This document shows positions 10,060 through 22,920 of a DNA stretch of 64,000 nt, piece by piece. The DNA lies in the NCBI GenBank assembly GCA_037976565.1, contig CP137685.1, positions 19,580,449 through 19,644,448 of the forward strand, written 5' to 3'. How positions within the stretch are numbered: the first letter of the stretch is position 1; each line of letters starts with the position of its first letter. This DNA is from Mesocentrotus franciscanus. Lineage: Eukaryota; Echinodermata; Echinoidea; Camarodonta; Strongylocentrotidae. The position numbers and the translations under genes are program-made. Under the pieces are notes generated by a model. The model ran no database searches. It worked only from the letters and a program-made list of their open reading frames with translations, and was not told where the DNA came from.

Positions 10060-12200
10060 CTACTCAGTCGATAAAAATAAAGACCCAGTGTCACAAACAC
10101 TCTCCTAAACCACACACATCGCATTTACTATCCAGTAACTAAGCATCAGATGTTGCTTCCATCAAACATGTCACATAACATGTCACACAAAACCTGGAAG
10201 ATGGGAGGAAGATCATGAGCTATACTTGGCTGTAAACAAAGCTCGACTTCTCAACCAAAAACGAAGTACGTTAAGTACATTAAAACTAACATTTTAATAC
10301 ACCACACTTCAAATGGTACAAACCTTTTCAACAGAGGGTACTGATTTAAATATGCAATCCATATTCTTGATTACAATATTCATGGGTAGATTTTAGGGGA
10401 CCGCAATTAAAATTAAAAAGAATACAAAGAAAACTTTAACTGGCTCTTACAGGAGAGAGAAAAGATACAAATCTAGTATTATAGTGCATTTTTTTAATTT
10501 CAGTTCTCATGTGATTTTGATTGTATAGGCTAAGTGATATTCATTACTGAAATGTTTTTACCTGACTTTAAAATAAAATAAGATTTTCATAGAGCTCTCT
10601 TGTAGCTTCCCAGAATAATACTTTTCAATGGATATTGCATCGCAGTCTTCTGGGCTACGAAATATAAGGAAAATACAAAACAAACCAAATAGTCCTGTTT
10701 ATCTTATTGAATGCAAAAAATGGACTCTTGCTGTTTTATATTGCCAGGCATACTGGAATGCAATAAATCACAGCTGTCCAGTTTGTAAGATTTTTTTCCT
10801 GCCAAAACAACCCCTAAAAATACTGATAAGTTAATAACTACACACTCAAATAGAATAATTCTTGTCCATCAACCCGTTGAATTTGATTTTGGTATTACCG
10901 AGTATTAATCAGAGTATCAAATAAGTTGAAGATAAGAGAGCTTGCACAGAAACTACACTAGAAGAGAAACTGCCTAAAGACATTCTGAGTAACTGATCGA
11001 AAAAACAAAAGAGAATATTAAAATGTGAACAAAAAGTTATTATAACATCCTGTATACCAACACTACTGATGTACACATAGAATGATGTGTTTTATTCTTG
11101 GTAGTCCCAATTCCTTTATATCTTTCTGTTCTCATGTCTCCACTACCATTCATTCTATAAGTATAATGAAACACCATTTGGTAACCATTTATTTGTCCAT
11201 GTAATATTGTTAGATCCTATGAGAATTTTATCACTACATTTTGTCAATTTTCTTAACCAGAACTTCACACTAACATTAAAAACCCAACTATTTCAATACA
11301 AATTTTCAAATTTTTGTTTGCTCTGCAAAAAAGAGATTACAATATGATAGCAAACACTTTAAAAAAAAATCAACCTTCAGCAATTTCAATAGCATTGTTC
11401 ATCACCATTTAAAACATGCAAACATTAAAATGCAACATTTCATTAGCTGAACATTATCTTTATGGGATGTACGATAGGGTACTAAAATTGACCTTGAGTT
11501 GATTTTTCATTTGATCTCACATTAAAAAGTGCTCAAATATTTGTTAATGCACAATAAGAGAATATGAAAATCACTGTAGGGTGCTTTAGGTATGAGAGTG
11601 AACAGTGTGTCTTATATATACTATTCATATCTGCTGCCCATCCTCACCCAGACAACAAAGAGCTTCACAAAACCAGATATTTCACCTTCAAATTGGCAAT
11701 AATTGGGATGATCAAATACAGCGTGTAGGCACGTGCAGCTAGCTAAATAAAACTTTTCACCACATTCTCCTTTTCTTGCTCTCTGTCGTAAGTGGGATAC
11801 CATACGTTACAGGACGGATAGATACAAAGTGCAATACAACTCGTCAAAGTTTGTCACAGAGGAGATCTGCACCCCTCCCCCCCCCCTTCGTCCCGTGCCC
11901 CCTTTCATAACTTGCCTTCTCATTCCCCCATCTACTGCAAAAAAGATGGTTTTACATTAGTACATAATGGCATATAAGCCTATAATATATCAAGATTTTC
12001 TTGACAGCATTCACAGCTAAAACTATGTTTAAATGTTAAGACCAATCCAAACCCAAATGTACTTCTTCAAGTAATCTCATGTGATTGAGTTTGAATTTTG
12101 TGACTTGTTGTTTCTCTCTAAAGCAAGCAGTTTGTCCCTTTTTTTCTAGAACATTTAATTAAATCAAAGTCATGATTTATATTTTTAAAATCCACTAATG
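10060..12200. other. Intron sequence without recognised features
   Basis: AT-rich, with no convincing exon or element. A run of C near 11877-11887 and a few A-rich runs are the only compositional features. Confidence 0.5.
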
Positions 12201-12203
12201 CTC

Positions 12204-12381
12204 TAGTCTGAACGTTGTATCATACAAAAATCTTTTAACTGGGCAGGCTTATCGTAAGCGCGCACTGATGATTGGCCAGCTGTCATGTCAATTGACCTAT
12301 TAAAGATTAGTTTCTCTATACGATGATTCTTTATATGGCATTTCTTTACCAAACTTTGAATAAATTTCCTACAATCTGAAC
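12204..12381. mobile_element. Foldback/MITE family copy sharing the GGGC-GGCTTATCG core
   Basis: The core aactgggcaggcttatcg, then gcgcgcactgatgattgg, then gctgtcatgtcaattgac recurs at 30.4 kb (inverted) and 39.5 kb. The flank has ctctatacgatgattctttat, as at 4.86 kb. It ends aaatttcctacaatctgaac, like the 39.7 kb copy. The left boundary is uncertain. Confidence 0.6.
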
Positions 12382-12399
12382 AAGCCAATGGATCCCACA

Positions 12400-13690
12400 G
12401 GCAAGGGTTAAAGTACTCAGTGTGAACACCACCGATGTGAGCGATTCCAAAGATGCGAGATATAACCGGAGCTTGTTGACTGAGAACTGGACAAATGAAG
12501 TGTTATATCATCGTGATCCCGACAGTAAAGAGACCTGACGTGAAGAATGCTATGCGGGACTAAGCGACCGTCATAGAGCCACACACAGCTCAATTGCTTT
12601 AACAGAGCTCAGTTCACTCTTCATGACTACTATAACTCTCTTTGAATTCTGATTGTATATTTAAAGAGGATAAATGGTCATGCCCTAGTATGGTAAACAA
12701 ACTATTTAAAGTTACATATATACCAATATAACAAAAAGTACCAAAAGTGCTGCACATGATGAAATAGACACACATTTGAATAGATGGGTCTACCTAGCAA
12801 CACTCGGGCAAAAACACAAGGGGAAAATCATTAAGAAATAAATACATGTAAAGATAGGGAGGATCACCAGACAAAAGAGATATACTCCTTGGCTGGACAA
12901 AAAACACCTAGATGGAAGCCAGTCTCATAGGGGTGCAGAATGATTGGATAGATAGAAATCTATTCAGCAGGATATTTTTTTGTACTTCAGTGGAACATAA
13001 ATGTATTATATGAAAGCATACAACTCTAGCCAAATAACCTTGAACCTTTGTCCTTTGCACATTTTTGGTTGCAAAAAAAATAACATAAAGGTATAGGTAA
13101 ATACAGACAAATGATTAATATTTATAGTGTATTAATGATTGGTGTATCAGTTTACTCTTCCTTGTCGAGTTTGTTTGAAAATTTATTTCATTACTCTTGA
13201 ATAGAAAATAAAAATGGCTCTGACTGTCTGACATGAAACTAAAAAATATTTAATTTCATTAATAAAGTAAAATCTTAAATCTCTCCTCCTTCAAATGTGA
13301 ATGAATAGAACTATCTCTGAAAAATGAGCTATCCTCCCAAATTCTCTGGCACAAAATGAATACACGAAGTTGTGATTCAGAGAAAAATAAATACAAATAT
13401 CAGAAATTCAATGCAGCATTTAAAGCTTGTTTGAGAATGAGTAACTCTCTTCAAATTTTGGCTTTGAGGCAAGAAAGCCTGGAATCTGCTGACTATGTGA
13501 GATGGCTATCTCAATTTGCTTCTAAAAATGAGCTTAAATAAACCTTTTTTTATACCCCAATCCACAAAATTGGTGACAAAAGACTGGGGTTTAATTTCAC
13601 CTCCAATCTCGTATAATCTGAGGGAGTTGCATTGTGGTGGTGGTATTAATACCTGAGAATGATATATACACAGTTCATTGTTGTTGTCGT
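12400..13690. other. Intron sequence without recognised features
   Basis: AT-rich; short chance frames only. The segment 12400-12620 is slightly richer in CpG, but no motif was recognised. Confidence 0.5.
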
Positions 13691-13694
13691 AGTG

Positions 13695-13985
13695 ACTCAC
13701 TAGCCCCCCACATTGGAAACGGGGTTCCTTACTCGGATAAATGCTCCGATTGAATGAACCCCAATCTATTCTCTCTCGGCCTGACTGGCGGAGGAGAATA
13801 ATGTTGACTGAGAACGAGACGGGTCGAGAGTGTTATGAAACCCGACATGAAATGCAACCAGGAAGATACCACGAGCGTTTGTTCGAGGTGTATACACAGA
13901 CGCTGGTTACCGCCCGCCCTCGCTTGTTGGGGAAGAGGAGGGCATGAGCGCAACGACACGCCGCTTCAACGAATGAGTGGAACTG
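13695..13985. other. CpG-rich patch in AT-rich intron
   Basis: This sequence is rich in CpG (for example ggcggagga, gagacgggtcgagag, cgcccgccctcgc) and is open on both strands for about 70 codons. No protein family is recognisable and no TIRs were seen. Candidates are a regulatory element, a non-coding first exon or part of an old insertion. Confidence 0.35.
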
Positions 13986-13999
13986 AGAAGAAGATAAAA

Positions 14000-16060
14000 A
14001 AAAGTTGAGCTAATATTAACTCTGCCAATGCGGGCGGAGTGATAAGACCTCCCAACAAAGTGGTACAATAGTCATTTATCATCAAATCTGATTTGATTCA
14101 TGGAGTCAGACGGAGAGTGACCCCCTTTTCATCGGCTGAGGACTGAATTACAAATGATGCTAGGGATCCGAGTAGATTTCTTTGCTTTAGTCGAGAGAAA
14201 ACAAATTTATCATGAAGGGCTAAAAGCACAAATTAATCATGTTGAAAAAAAAGGAATATTCAAAGGGGCAAAGATGTAAGGTTACAAGATTTGGAAAATT
14301 GCAGTGTTGGACAAATTTACAAACATCAGAATTTCAGTCTTGGAGAATACATCTAACTACTAATGACATTTAAGGTTGAGAGTGTCAGCATCAGTATGTA
14401 TTAATGATGATGCCTGTTGAGGTCAGTTGTAAAATTGCAAATATTTCTTGAAGATTTGCCCCAGTATGGACAATCCATTCACATTACATTTTGTTACAGA
14501 TTTTACTCTTTCTCTCGGCCTCTTCAACTATTCCCCTTTTCTCAATATTTGTTTCTTTATTACATGGAAGAATAGCAGACAATGAGAGATTTTGATAACA
14601 AGTAATTCTTCCAGCCTAACTATAGTTGAACATGAACATCAATATCATCAGAGGATATTTTAGAGAGTATTACAAATCTTTACAGCTCCACAGAGTCTTT
14701 GAAAAGGGAACCACCTTAAATTAACTCATGATTCTTTGAAAAAATAGAATAAAAAGTTATTTATAACAAAAAATCAGTTTAAATAGTTGTCTGCCACTAC
14801 ATTACAGAGACATTACCGATAGTGATTACAACTTTTAACAAAAATCATAACTTTCTAATTTGTTGTCAAATTTCATTCAAACTTTCACCATTCCAACTTC
14901 TCTGATTTTTCTGCATTCCTCTAGAGTGATTTGCTAACAAAGTTGTATTTCCTTTTAACACAGGGGTTTACAATTGTGAATCAAACACATGCCTACAAGA
15001 AAATGCAGTTCTGTCTCTCATAAAACCAGTTTATTGGCAAACATTTCATGTAGAATACCAGAAAATTGTTATTTTCGTGCAAAAAAAAGCAATCACCCCC
15101 ACCAACATTCTCCTCCCCAATCCATCACAAATATACACCCAGTAACGAACAGACAAGCATGATTCATTTATTACACCAATGTTATCTGTACTCTACTAAT
15201 AGGATCAAATTGGCAATACTGAATGAAATGACGTTTACTCTCTTTAATTGATGAATCACGTCCAAAATCATTTGGATGTCGCTTACATAGTTAAGAAAAA
15301 CAATCCTGGAGGGCTTTTTAGTAATAACTGTCCCACATAGGGGTTTTTATCCGCCATTGTGTGTGGTATGATGTTGCAATAGCGGGGCGGGGAAGAAGAG
15401 AAGGGATAGTAATTGGTGTATGCATAGCATAAGTGGAGGGAGTGTTTTGGTGAGAATTGCCAAATTTTGCTATAATGTACTGGATAAGGGTTTGATTTTG
15501 ATGTGGTTTATGAGCAACATCTTTTGTAATGCTTAACGTTATCTGAAAAGGCACCAATTTGGGTCTTTTTGTACCGTTTTTTTTTTTTATATATTAAAAA
15601 AATGCAATGTAGGTGTTGAAAAATAAATGTTATATCATTGTTTTCCAGGTACTCATTCCCACTCTTTGGCACAATAATTCCCCTTCCCTAAGAAACAACA
15701 AAAGTAGAAGACATGGAAACAATCAAACAGAACAGCAAACAAACAAAAACAAATAATGATGTACGTATGATTATTATATGGCCCTATACAAAGAATTAAC
15801 CCGCTCTCTTTGAGAAAAGAGTCTAGACAGGAGTTGATAAGAAATGAGTGCCAAACATGTCATGAACTAATTGAATACCACACACACACAGATTGCATAA
15901 AACTGATAACCATGTTTGGGTTCAAGAGTACTATGGCACTACATTATATTTTTGTTGAGGTCATTGCACTATGGTAAAAAAGGTCACTGATCTCGTAGCC
16001 AGGTCACCCTGGTATCATGAAATCAAGACTCTAAATGGTAGCTTCCATTGAATAATAGTA
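14000..16060. other. Intron sequence without recognised features
   Basis: AT-rich, with homopolymer runs near 15578-15600 and short chance frames. The 79-codon minus frame at 15318-15557 has no recognisable motif. Confidence 0.5.
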
Positions 16061-16068
16061 ATAATACA

Positions 16069-16147
16069 TCTGTTGAAATCCAGAAGGGAATTGGCTTTAA
16101 CACTGTATTAAAAGATATGACGTATTGCCCTTCTGGCTCTCAGCAGA
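16069..16147. mobile_element. Short hairpin MITE (CTGAGAGCCAGAAGGG family)
   Basis: tctgttgaaatccagaaggg at the left and cccttctggctctcagcaga at the right form imperfect terminal inverted repeats over 79 bp. Related copies lie at 42541, 49443 and 58031. Confidence 0.65.
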
Positions 16148-16319
16148 GACACCTTACTTGTATAGATAGTGTTTCATAACGATTATAAATCCCCATCATT
16201 GGATTCAATCTGACACTGCCCCATTATGTGCACCATCTCCTCTTCCTTGGGAGCATGCATCGTCTTTGAATTTTACACATATATATATCCATTCAAGCAA
16301 GGCAATGATAATTTAATTC

Positions 16320-16545
16320 GTAAAGGTGTAGTGGTACATTCCCTTGACTCAAGGGTTGAGGGTTCAAATCCCAACCAGGTACTATTGTCCTTTGGCAAGA
16401 CATTAATCCACATTTGCCACTCTCCACCCAGGTGTAATGGGTGCCTGGAAACTGCTCGGTAATAATACTTGCAGGGCCCCGCAGGAAGAGCAGTATAATT
16501 TAATACTGATGCAGCTACCCAGGGTAAACATCCAATTATTACCAT
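16320..16545 (+). mobile_element. tRNA-derived SINE copy
   Basis: The head has gtagtggtacattcccttga and a B-box-like gagggttcaaatcccaacc. The body tttggcaagacattaatcca then ccactctccacccaggtgta, gggtgcctgg and ttgcagggcc matches the copies at 5.3 and 49 kb. Frames of 78 and 90 codons across it are translations of the repeat. Confidence 0.75.
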
Positions 16546-17039
16546 TATTCATATAACATATCCCATCAGGTTTTCTTTCTCTGAAGTGGCAAAGAAAATG
16601 ATGTGAGCACTGTAGCTGGGATTTGAACTCAGAGCCAGTTGAACTATAGTCCAGTCACACATCCACTAGACCCCTTTGCTCTTCTCACTGGCTTTATTAT
16701 ATCCTTTGCTGGTATTAATATTCAACTGTTGTCATCTTACCCCTTTCTCTTCCTACTCACTTCATCCCCTCCCCTCACATCGCACATTCTCTTATAAAGA
16801 GACATTTCTTTGATTCAAACATCAAGAGAAGGCAATTTATTTCCCAAATCTGCCATCCTCATGCTATTAAGCGCATCTCTAACAAGTGACTTAAGATTGT
16901 GATACATGTCCGCAAACAAGGAGTGCGTGAAGAGTCTTCTCTAAGCCTGATTCCGGAGCGATAAGCCCCATTATGTACCCCGATACCAGATACCGCTTAT
17001 GGCACCTTTGAGCCGACTTTGCACCTCTTGGAAGACCGC

Positions 17040-17080
17040 CAGATAGGGAGAGAGAGAGAGAGAGAAAGGGGGGGGGGTGG
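17040..17080 (+). repeat. (AG)n and G-run microsatellite
   Basis: gggagagagagagagagaaa followed by a run of G. Confidence 0.85.
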
Positions 17081-17916
17081 GACTTGATGGAATCTCTGAA
17101 TGCCTTTGCAACACCTTCTCATCCTTTCATCTTTAATCCGCAATTTTTCCCCTTTCTTTAATCTTCCAGTGATGTCCATCCATCTGCCAGTTTCAGTCCT
17201 TTCACTGATATTCCCAATCAAGTTTTAACCTCATTCGTCTACATACCTCCATTCTTATGTCCATTGTCCTTACACCAAGTTTCACCCCAAAACACATGAT
17301 GATCTTGCCGTTCTATTCTCCTTTTTATCACAGTACCTTTGCTGATCTGCTCGGTAAACCATTTCCTTCAGGTTAATACAGTTTTAGGTCTACCTTGTTG
17401 AGCTGTTGATGTTCAACAAAACTAAGATTCATTGGATGTTTCTGATTATATCTTAATCCTGAGCTCTAAGCCTCTAACCTGTAAGCTTCTTCTATCTTCT
17501 TTCAGTTCTAACTGACTTTTGTTCCCCCTTCATGCAGTATTTTTTAATAAAACAGCTCAAATAATAACCCTTCGCTTTCTCCTACACTTCTCACATTTCT
17601 CCTTTCTTCTCTTAAATATCATCATTTAGATCCATCCTTTTCATCCAAGCAATTGATAGAATATGGTGTGACATTACACCTACGTCTGTGATTAGCTGTC
17701 ACATGAACTGCATATCCAGGTGTAAGAATCCTGTCACAAATTCACTTTGCAGGAACTCAGAATCAAACCAATTTTTCCCCAAGATGCAGGTGGATATTAA
17801 AATTTCACTTCTAAGGTACATTAGTTCTTCCCTTTTCTACTACTTACCAGTAAATATTATCACATTACTCTTACATTTGAAGTTAACAGCTTGGCATCAG
17901 TCATGGAAAGAACTAT

Positions 17917-18280
17917 TAATGTGACTCGGTAACATTGCCTCAGATTCTGAAACAAAATCCTGGATTTAGCTCATGCTGCAATCATAATTATAAACCTTTA
18001 GGTCAGTCAGGAATCCCATGACTTTTACAAGCCGATCGCCTGTCTGATTATCAAGATATTTATGGTTGGAAATCGGAATTTCATTATTCGTTTTCCTAAC
18101 GGTTTTTATAACACTACAGTCTATTTGGGAAATGAGTATGGTAAAACCGGTCACTCAAAGATTTTTACTTTTTTGAGGCACTTCATGATCATTTTGAAGC
18201 TCAATTTTTTTAGGGCTTCAATATTACGGTACACCATATCACAGACACTGATAACACTTAAGGCCATGCATCTCAGATTT
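17917..18280 (+). repeat. Dispersed repeat, inverted copy at 59363-59707
   Basis: From attaatgtgactcggtaaca through aggccatgcatctcagattt it matches the reverse complement of 59363-59707 over about 350 bp with scattered mismatches. Shared blocks include tttacaagccgatcgcctgt and ggtaaaaccggtcactcaaa. A 75-codon frame is shared only partly and is interrupted by indels, so coding is not supported. Confidence 0.75.
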
Positions 18281-18341
18281 GACCAATGAATTTGCTCCAA
18301 AGTAGGAGGATATAAGGCAGAGTAAAAACATATTTTAGTTA
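18281..18341 (+). repeat. 61 bp repeat interrupted by a MITE insertion
   Basis: gaccaatgaatttgctccaa through acatattttagtta matches 5139-5199 inverted. The match stops exactly at the TA that precedes the MITE at 18342. Confidence 0.7.
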
Positions 18342-19405
18342 AAGATACTATGTCCCTTTTGCAGCCAACATCAAATTCTGTAGAACTTTGCAGGAATTAT
18401 GAATATGTCATGTATGTCCTATCTGTGAAATTTAAACGTTAGCAGTGTCCTAATATTCAAATTATGCAAGGAAACCTGTTTACTTGCTAGACTTCACTGT
18501 CAGACACTATTGAGTGACTGACTGACTTTTTCATCTTTGGAAATAACATACATAAAATGAGCTGTTAAGGGTACATGAGCATTTGTCTACATCAATAACC
18601 CACTTCTTGTAATGGCCAAAATTAAACTGATTGAATCTTTGCGCAGCATAAAACGTACGACCATTCGGTACAATGGTCTGAAAAATCAGACTATTACTTA
18701 CTGGCTCTATAGCTCCCAAGTCGATTCGACAACTAATAGTTGTTATTTTCCCACTTAAAGATACTATGTCCCTTTGCAGCCAACATCAAATTCTGTAGAA
18801 CTTTGCAGGAATTATGAATATGTCATGTATGTCCTATCTGTGAAATTTAAACGTTAGCAGTGTCCTAATATTCAAATTATGCAAGGAAACCCGTTTACTT
18901 GCTAGACTTCACTGTCAGACACTATTGAGTGACTGACTGGCTTTTTATCTTTGGTAATAACATACATAAAATAAGCTGTAAAGGGTACATGAGCATTTGT
19001 CTACATCAATAACCCACTTCTTGTAATGGCCAAAATTAAACTGATTGAATCTTTGCGCAGCATAAAACGTACGACCATTCGGTACAATGGTCTGAAAAAT
19101 CAGACTATTACTTACTGGCTCTATAGCTCCTAAGTCGATTCGACAACTAATAGTCATTATTTTCCCCTTAAAGACATTTTCAAGCCCCCCTTTTTTTAGG
19201 GAAGTTCTAAATTAGTATTGTCTTTCAAATGCTGTTGGACTTTAACATTTTCATTTTTTTGACCTGCAAATGGGACATAGTACCTTTAAAGACATTTTCA
19301 AGCCCCCCTTTTTTTAGGGAAGTTCTAAATTAGTATTGTCTTTCAAATGCCGTTGGAATTTAACCTTTTCATTTTTTTTGGCCTGCAAATGGGACATAGT
19401 ACCTT
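18342..19405 (+). mobile_element. TA-flanked MITE (ACTATGTCCC family), host copy
   Basis: Starts aagatactatgtcccttttg and ends gggacatagtacctt, inverted relative to the start, with TA on both sides. It is interrupted by a second copy at 18758-19286; the remaining pieces rejoin to a full-length element like those at 26.2 and 54.1 kb. The size class and TA flanks fit Tc1/mariner-type non-autonomous elements. No transposase; the 62-codon minus frame is part of the repeat. Confidence 0.85.
18758..19286 (+). mobile_element. TA-flanked MITE inserted into a copy of itself
   Basis: This 529 bp element has the same TIRs. It interrupts the host sequence cccactTAaagacattttca so that cccactTA lies on its left and TAaagacattttca on its right, an exact 2 bp TA duplication. 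The uninterrupted order can be seen at 54.48 kb. The two copies are nearly identical over their shared part. Confidence 0.9.
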
Positions 19406-19419
19406 TAATGACCATCATT

Positions 19420-19725
19420 AAACATGACAAAATACCACTAACATGTACATTGTACAAAGGGGCAAAGGGGGCAGCTATCATACCCATCCTGCTATGATCT
19501 GTGTTAAGGAAGTGACCACTATTCAAGGTGGATTTGGGAATCACAACTGACCATTTAAAAAACTTTACCCATAAAAATGACAAATTACCACTTAGGAATA
19601 CATTACCTTTTACCTTGAATGGGGGGGGGGGGCGTTTTATGCCAATTTTGCTATGATTTGTGTTAGGGGAAAGAACCATTATTCACCATTATTTAAAGGT
19701 GGGGGATCACAAACGACCATTTGAA
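19420..19725 (+). repeat. Diverged two-unit tandem repeat of about 160-170 bp
   Basis: The block ggggcagctatcataccc ... ctgctatgatctgtgttaag ... cacaactgaccattt is followed by ggggggcgttttatgcc ... ttgctatgatttgtgttagg ... cacaaacgaccattt. The 121-codon minus frame spans both units and has no recognised motif. Confidence 0.65.
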
Positions 19726-20179
19726 AGGTCATTGTGGTCTGAACAGAACCCTAGAGGCTTGAATGGCTTGCACTCTGAGGAACTCCTTCCCCATTCCATT
19801 GGTTCAGAGACTCAAGACCAAAGCCCTATTCACATTATTAAAGCTCGAGGTTCATGTTCTATTGACATCTAAAAAAGCCAATGGTGGGGTTAAGATATAA
19901 GTGTTTACTGCCTCCCTCCCAAAACAAAATAACCAAGGTCTCAATTGCCCCTTCGCTATTGTTATATATGTCCAATATCTAAATATCATATCAAGATTTT
20001 TTTTTTTAAAGTACTATTGATTATGGATCAAAGTAGAAATATCTCGAGCTACCAACTCACCCACCCTGCTATACATTGTAGTGCCACTTGCATCAATCTA
20101 AATATTACTGGTATAAAAAGACCCTGGAATTGCAGTGATCTCTTTCTCTCTCTCTCTCTAGGACTATGGTAAAGTACAC

Positions 20180-22650
20180 ATGAACTATAGCACATCTAAT
20201 TAATGGGGAGGGAAGTTGATGCATTACGATAATTTGCTCATCTTCATTTCCCATTTGAGTCATGATACAGAATGGGAGAGAATAACAAGTGCATTACTCA
20301 ACTTTACTCAAGCATTTTGTCAATCATTTCTAGGCCTACTATGATGGGCATCTATTCATAAGTTTGTAAAGCTCTACTGTTTCTAAAGGTCAGGTGATCA
20401 CCTGCCTAGAAAGACCACCCTTTTCTTCTTCTCTTCTGCAGTGCAGAGTTTCATACTACAACCTGTGTTAAAGGAACTTGGGGATAAGACCATCTGTTTT
20501 TAAAGTCCTTTTTCTAGTCTCCGTTGACTGGTCTTTATAGACAGGTTGACTGTAAAACAAATTTATTTGAAAATATGAATGATTTGATAAATCTACCTGG
20601 CATTTTAAGGAAGAATTCAGTTACTATATCAATTACTGGTAGTTTTCACCATTGTCTCTCTTATCTAACTAACTATGAGATGAGAACTTACCAAGTCTAA
20701 GTGGGAGCTTGTTCCCTTAAAATTACATACCGGTACTTTGTAATGATGGGTAGTTGTTTGAAAGCGACATGATGAGATTGATGATTTTAATCCTATTTCT
20801 CTTTGAAAACGATCCAACTAATCACAATGTTTATATTCGACCCACTTATCCTATCTGCCAATAACAAAATGCTAATGAATCATAAAGATTAGTTTTTAAA
20901 TGGGAAAAGGTGTTTTTGACAGAAACCAAAGGGTATCTGCTGTGTATCATAAATCATAATACTGTGTGTGTGTGGTAGACCAAGAAATATTCCCTAAAGA
21001 CAACAATAGGAAGAGGTTTCTTTAAAGCTATTCTCTGGACATTCTCAATCGCTACCCATACCAAATTACGGAAATGCTAGCTAGCTATGTTCGCATGGGA
21101 CCTTTGTTGTTTTTAAAATAAACCTACATGTTTTTACCAATGACCCACTGACAATGATGATGGTTTACATGAGACCGAAACATTTTAACTACAGGCCAAG
21201 CAAGGTCTGGAAGTTAATTGATGAGGACCACCCCCTCCCCCTCCCCTTTCCTCATAATAGTTTACACGTCCACCAGATGTTGGTAAAAACTTCAAGTAAA
21301 CTTTAAAAATCCGAAACCATGAGAGCACCTGGATGGTCCCTAACTACACAATAACCTCATATTAAAAAAAGGGCTAAACTTAGTTTACAGCAGATTCTCG
21401 TGTGAACATAGCTATTGCAAGTACAGGCTGGTGAAACCTCCCAGTTAACCTGTTGACTACTGAATTGTTTAATTCCCATAGGCTTAATACAGGAGCCAAC
21501 CCGGTTCCAAGAGTCGATGGGTTAATTGTATCCATACTGCAAAGAACTTCAAGTAAACTGTTAAGTTTTGTAAGCAAGAGTCCTGCACAGTCCTTCACTA
21601 CAAGATAACTAAATAGTTTTAAATCACAATCTGAACTCAAAGATTATGCTCTATTATATGTGAACCTAGCTAATGTGATGTCAGAACTGTTCTCCACACC
21701 GAATTGCAGAAACACTGGAATTTGTGACCCTGATGTTTGTGGCAGACTGATGTCAGAGGAATCTGTTGGAAAAGAGGCCTTCCAACTCTTCCAAAAGTTA
21801 CCACTGGGCCTGTTCAGTATCAACTTCCCAAACCCAAACCATCATTAAACAATCTATCCACAGTTTACCTTGGCTGATAAACAGTTATCCAGAAATCAAA
21901 ACCAATTTAATGGGCTCTGCAATGAATCAGAGCTTTGAATGGTCTTTGGTCCATCTCTGAACCTATCTGACCACCTCCATGATCTAGTCATTATCTCTGA
22001 AGTGGATGATATCATGGGCCTACAAAGAAAAGAAATTTTGGTATTCAGACATTACCGTTGATAGGAAAAACACTCCATTATGATTAAACTTCTTCAAGGA
22101 GTTTGTTTAGAGAATAGGAGATAAAAACAGGCACTTGAGATTAAAGAATCTTTAAACAAAACAAAAAATCCATGGCAATAATCATTAAGTGAGAGTTCAT
22201 GACCCCTAATTTTTAGACCATATAATTAATTATGAGCTGTCAGTCTTTTCAAAATATGATATAATATCTCATTCGCTAAGATGAAAAATAACACAAAAAT
22301 TAAAAATTAACGAGAAAATACACATAACAAAAATAAATCGAACAAATCGAAATGCAAACATCATAATCTGTTCTCAGATTCTTCTGATATTGGTTATGGA
22401 GATAGGGCCAACATATATAGCCAGTCAGTAATGTTGTTGTGTAGGAAGGGTATTATATGTCAAGGACCGATTGTTGTGATATGACCTTTTTTGTGATAAT
22501 TATTAATGCATATGAATGGTATGATTGTTGTAAATCACAGTTCCTCTTGTAAAGTACTTGCTGCAGCTGCTTCTTGTTTGCAAACCTTGTTCCCTATTCG
22601 TTGTTAGTTATTGTAAATCCAAACTATATATACATATATTTTAAATCCTG
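20180..22650. other. Intron sequence without recognised features
   Basis: AT-rich with short chance frames. (GT)n of six units near 20965 and small A/T runs only. Confidence 0.5.
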
Positions 22651-22920
22651 TCCTTTCTCCCTTATCCTACCAACCGTCTGTTTTGCTTTTTCTTGCTTTC
22701 ATTCTGTCTACCATGCTGAATTGCCTCTGTCTTCCTCTTAATCAACCCCCTCAGAAAAATAAATGGGAGCAGAATGCCAATGAGCTCTGGAAATCTTAGA
22801 AAAGAACTTAGCAAAGAAACATTGGATGCTATTACGAGCTCTTCTACCAATCCTGCAAGCGTGCCTTTCTCTCTTTTTATGCTTGTCAATCTCTTTCTGC
22901 TCATTTCGGTACCTAATCAT

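Noticed and set aside
18062..18289. 75-codon frame, with a similar frame at 59339-59578
   Set aside because: The two repeat copies differ by indels that change the frame; similarity extends outside the frames, so it is a non-coding repeat.
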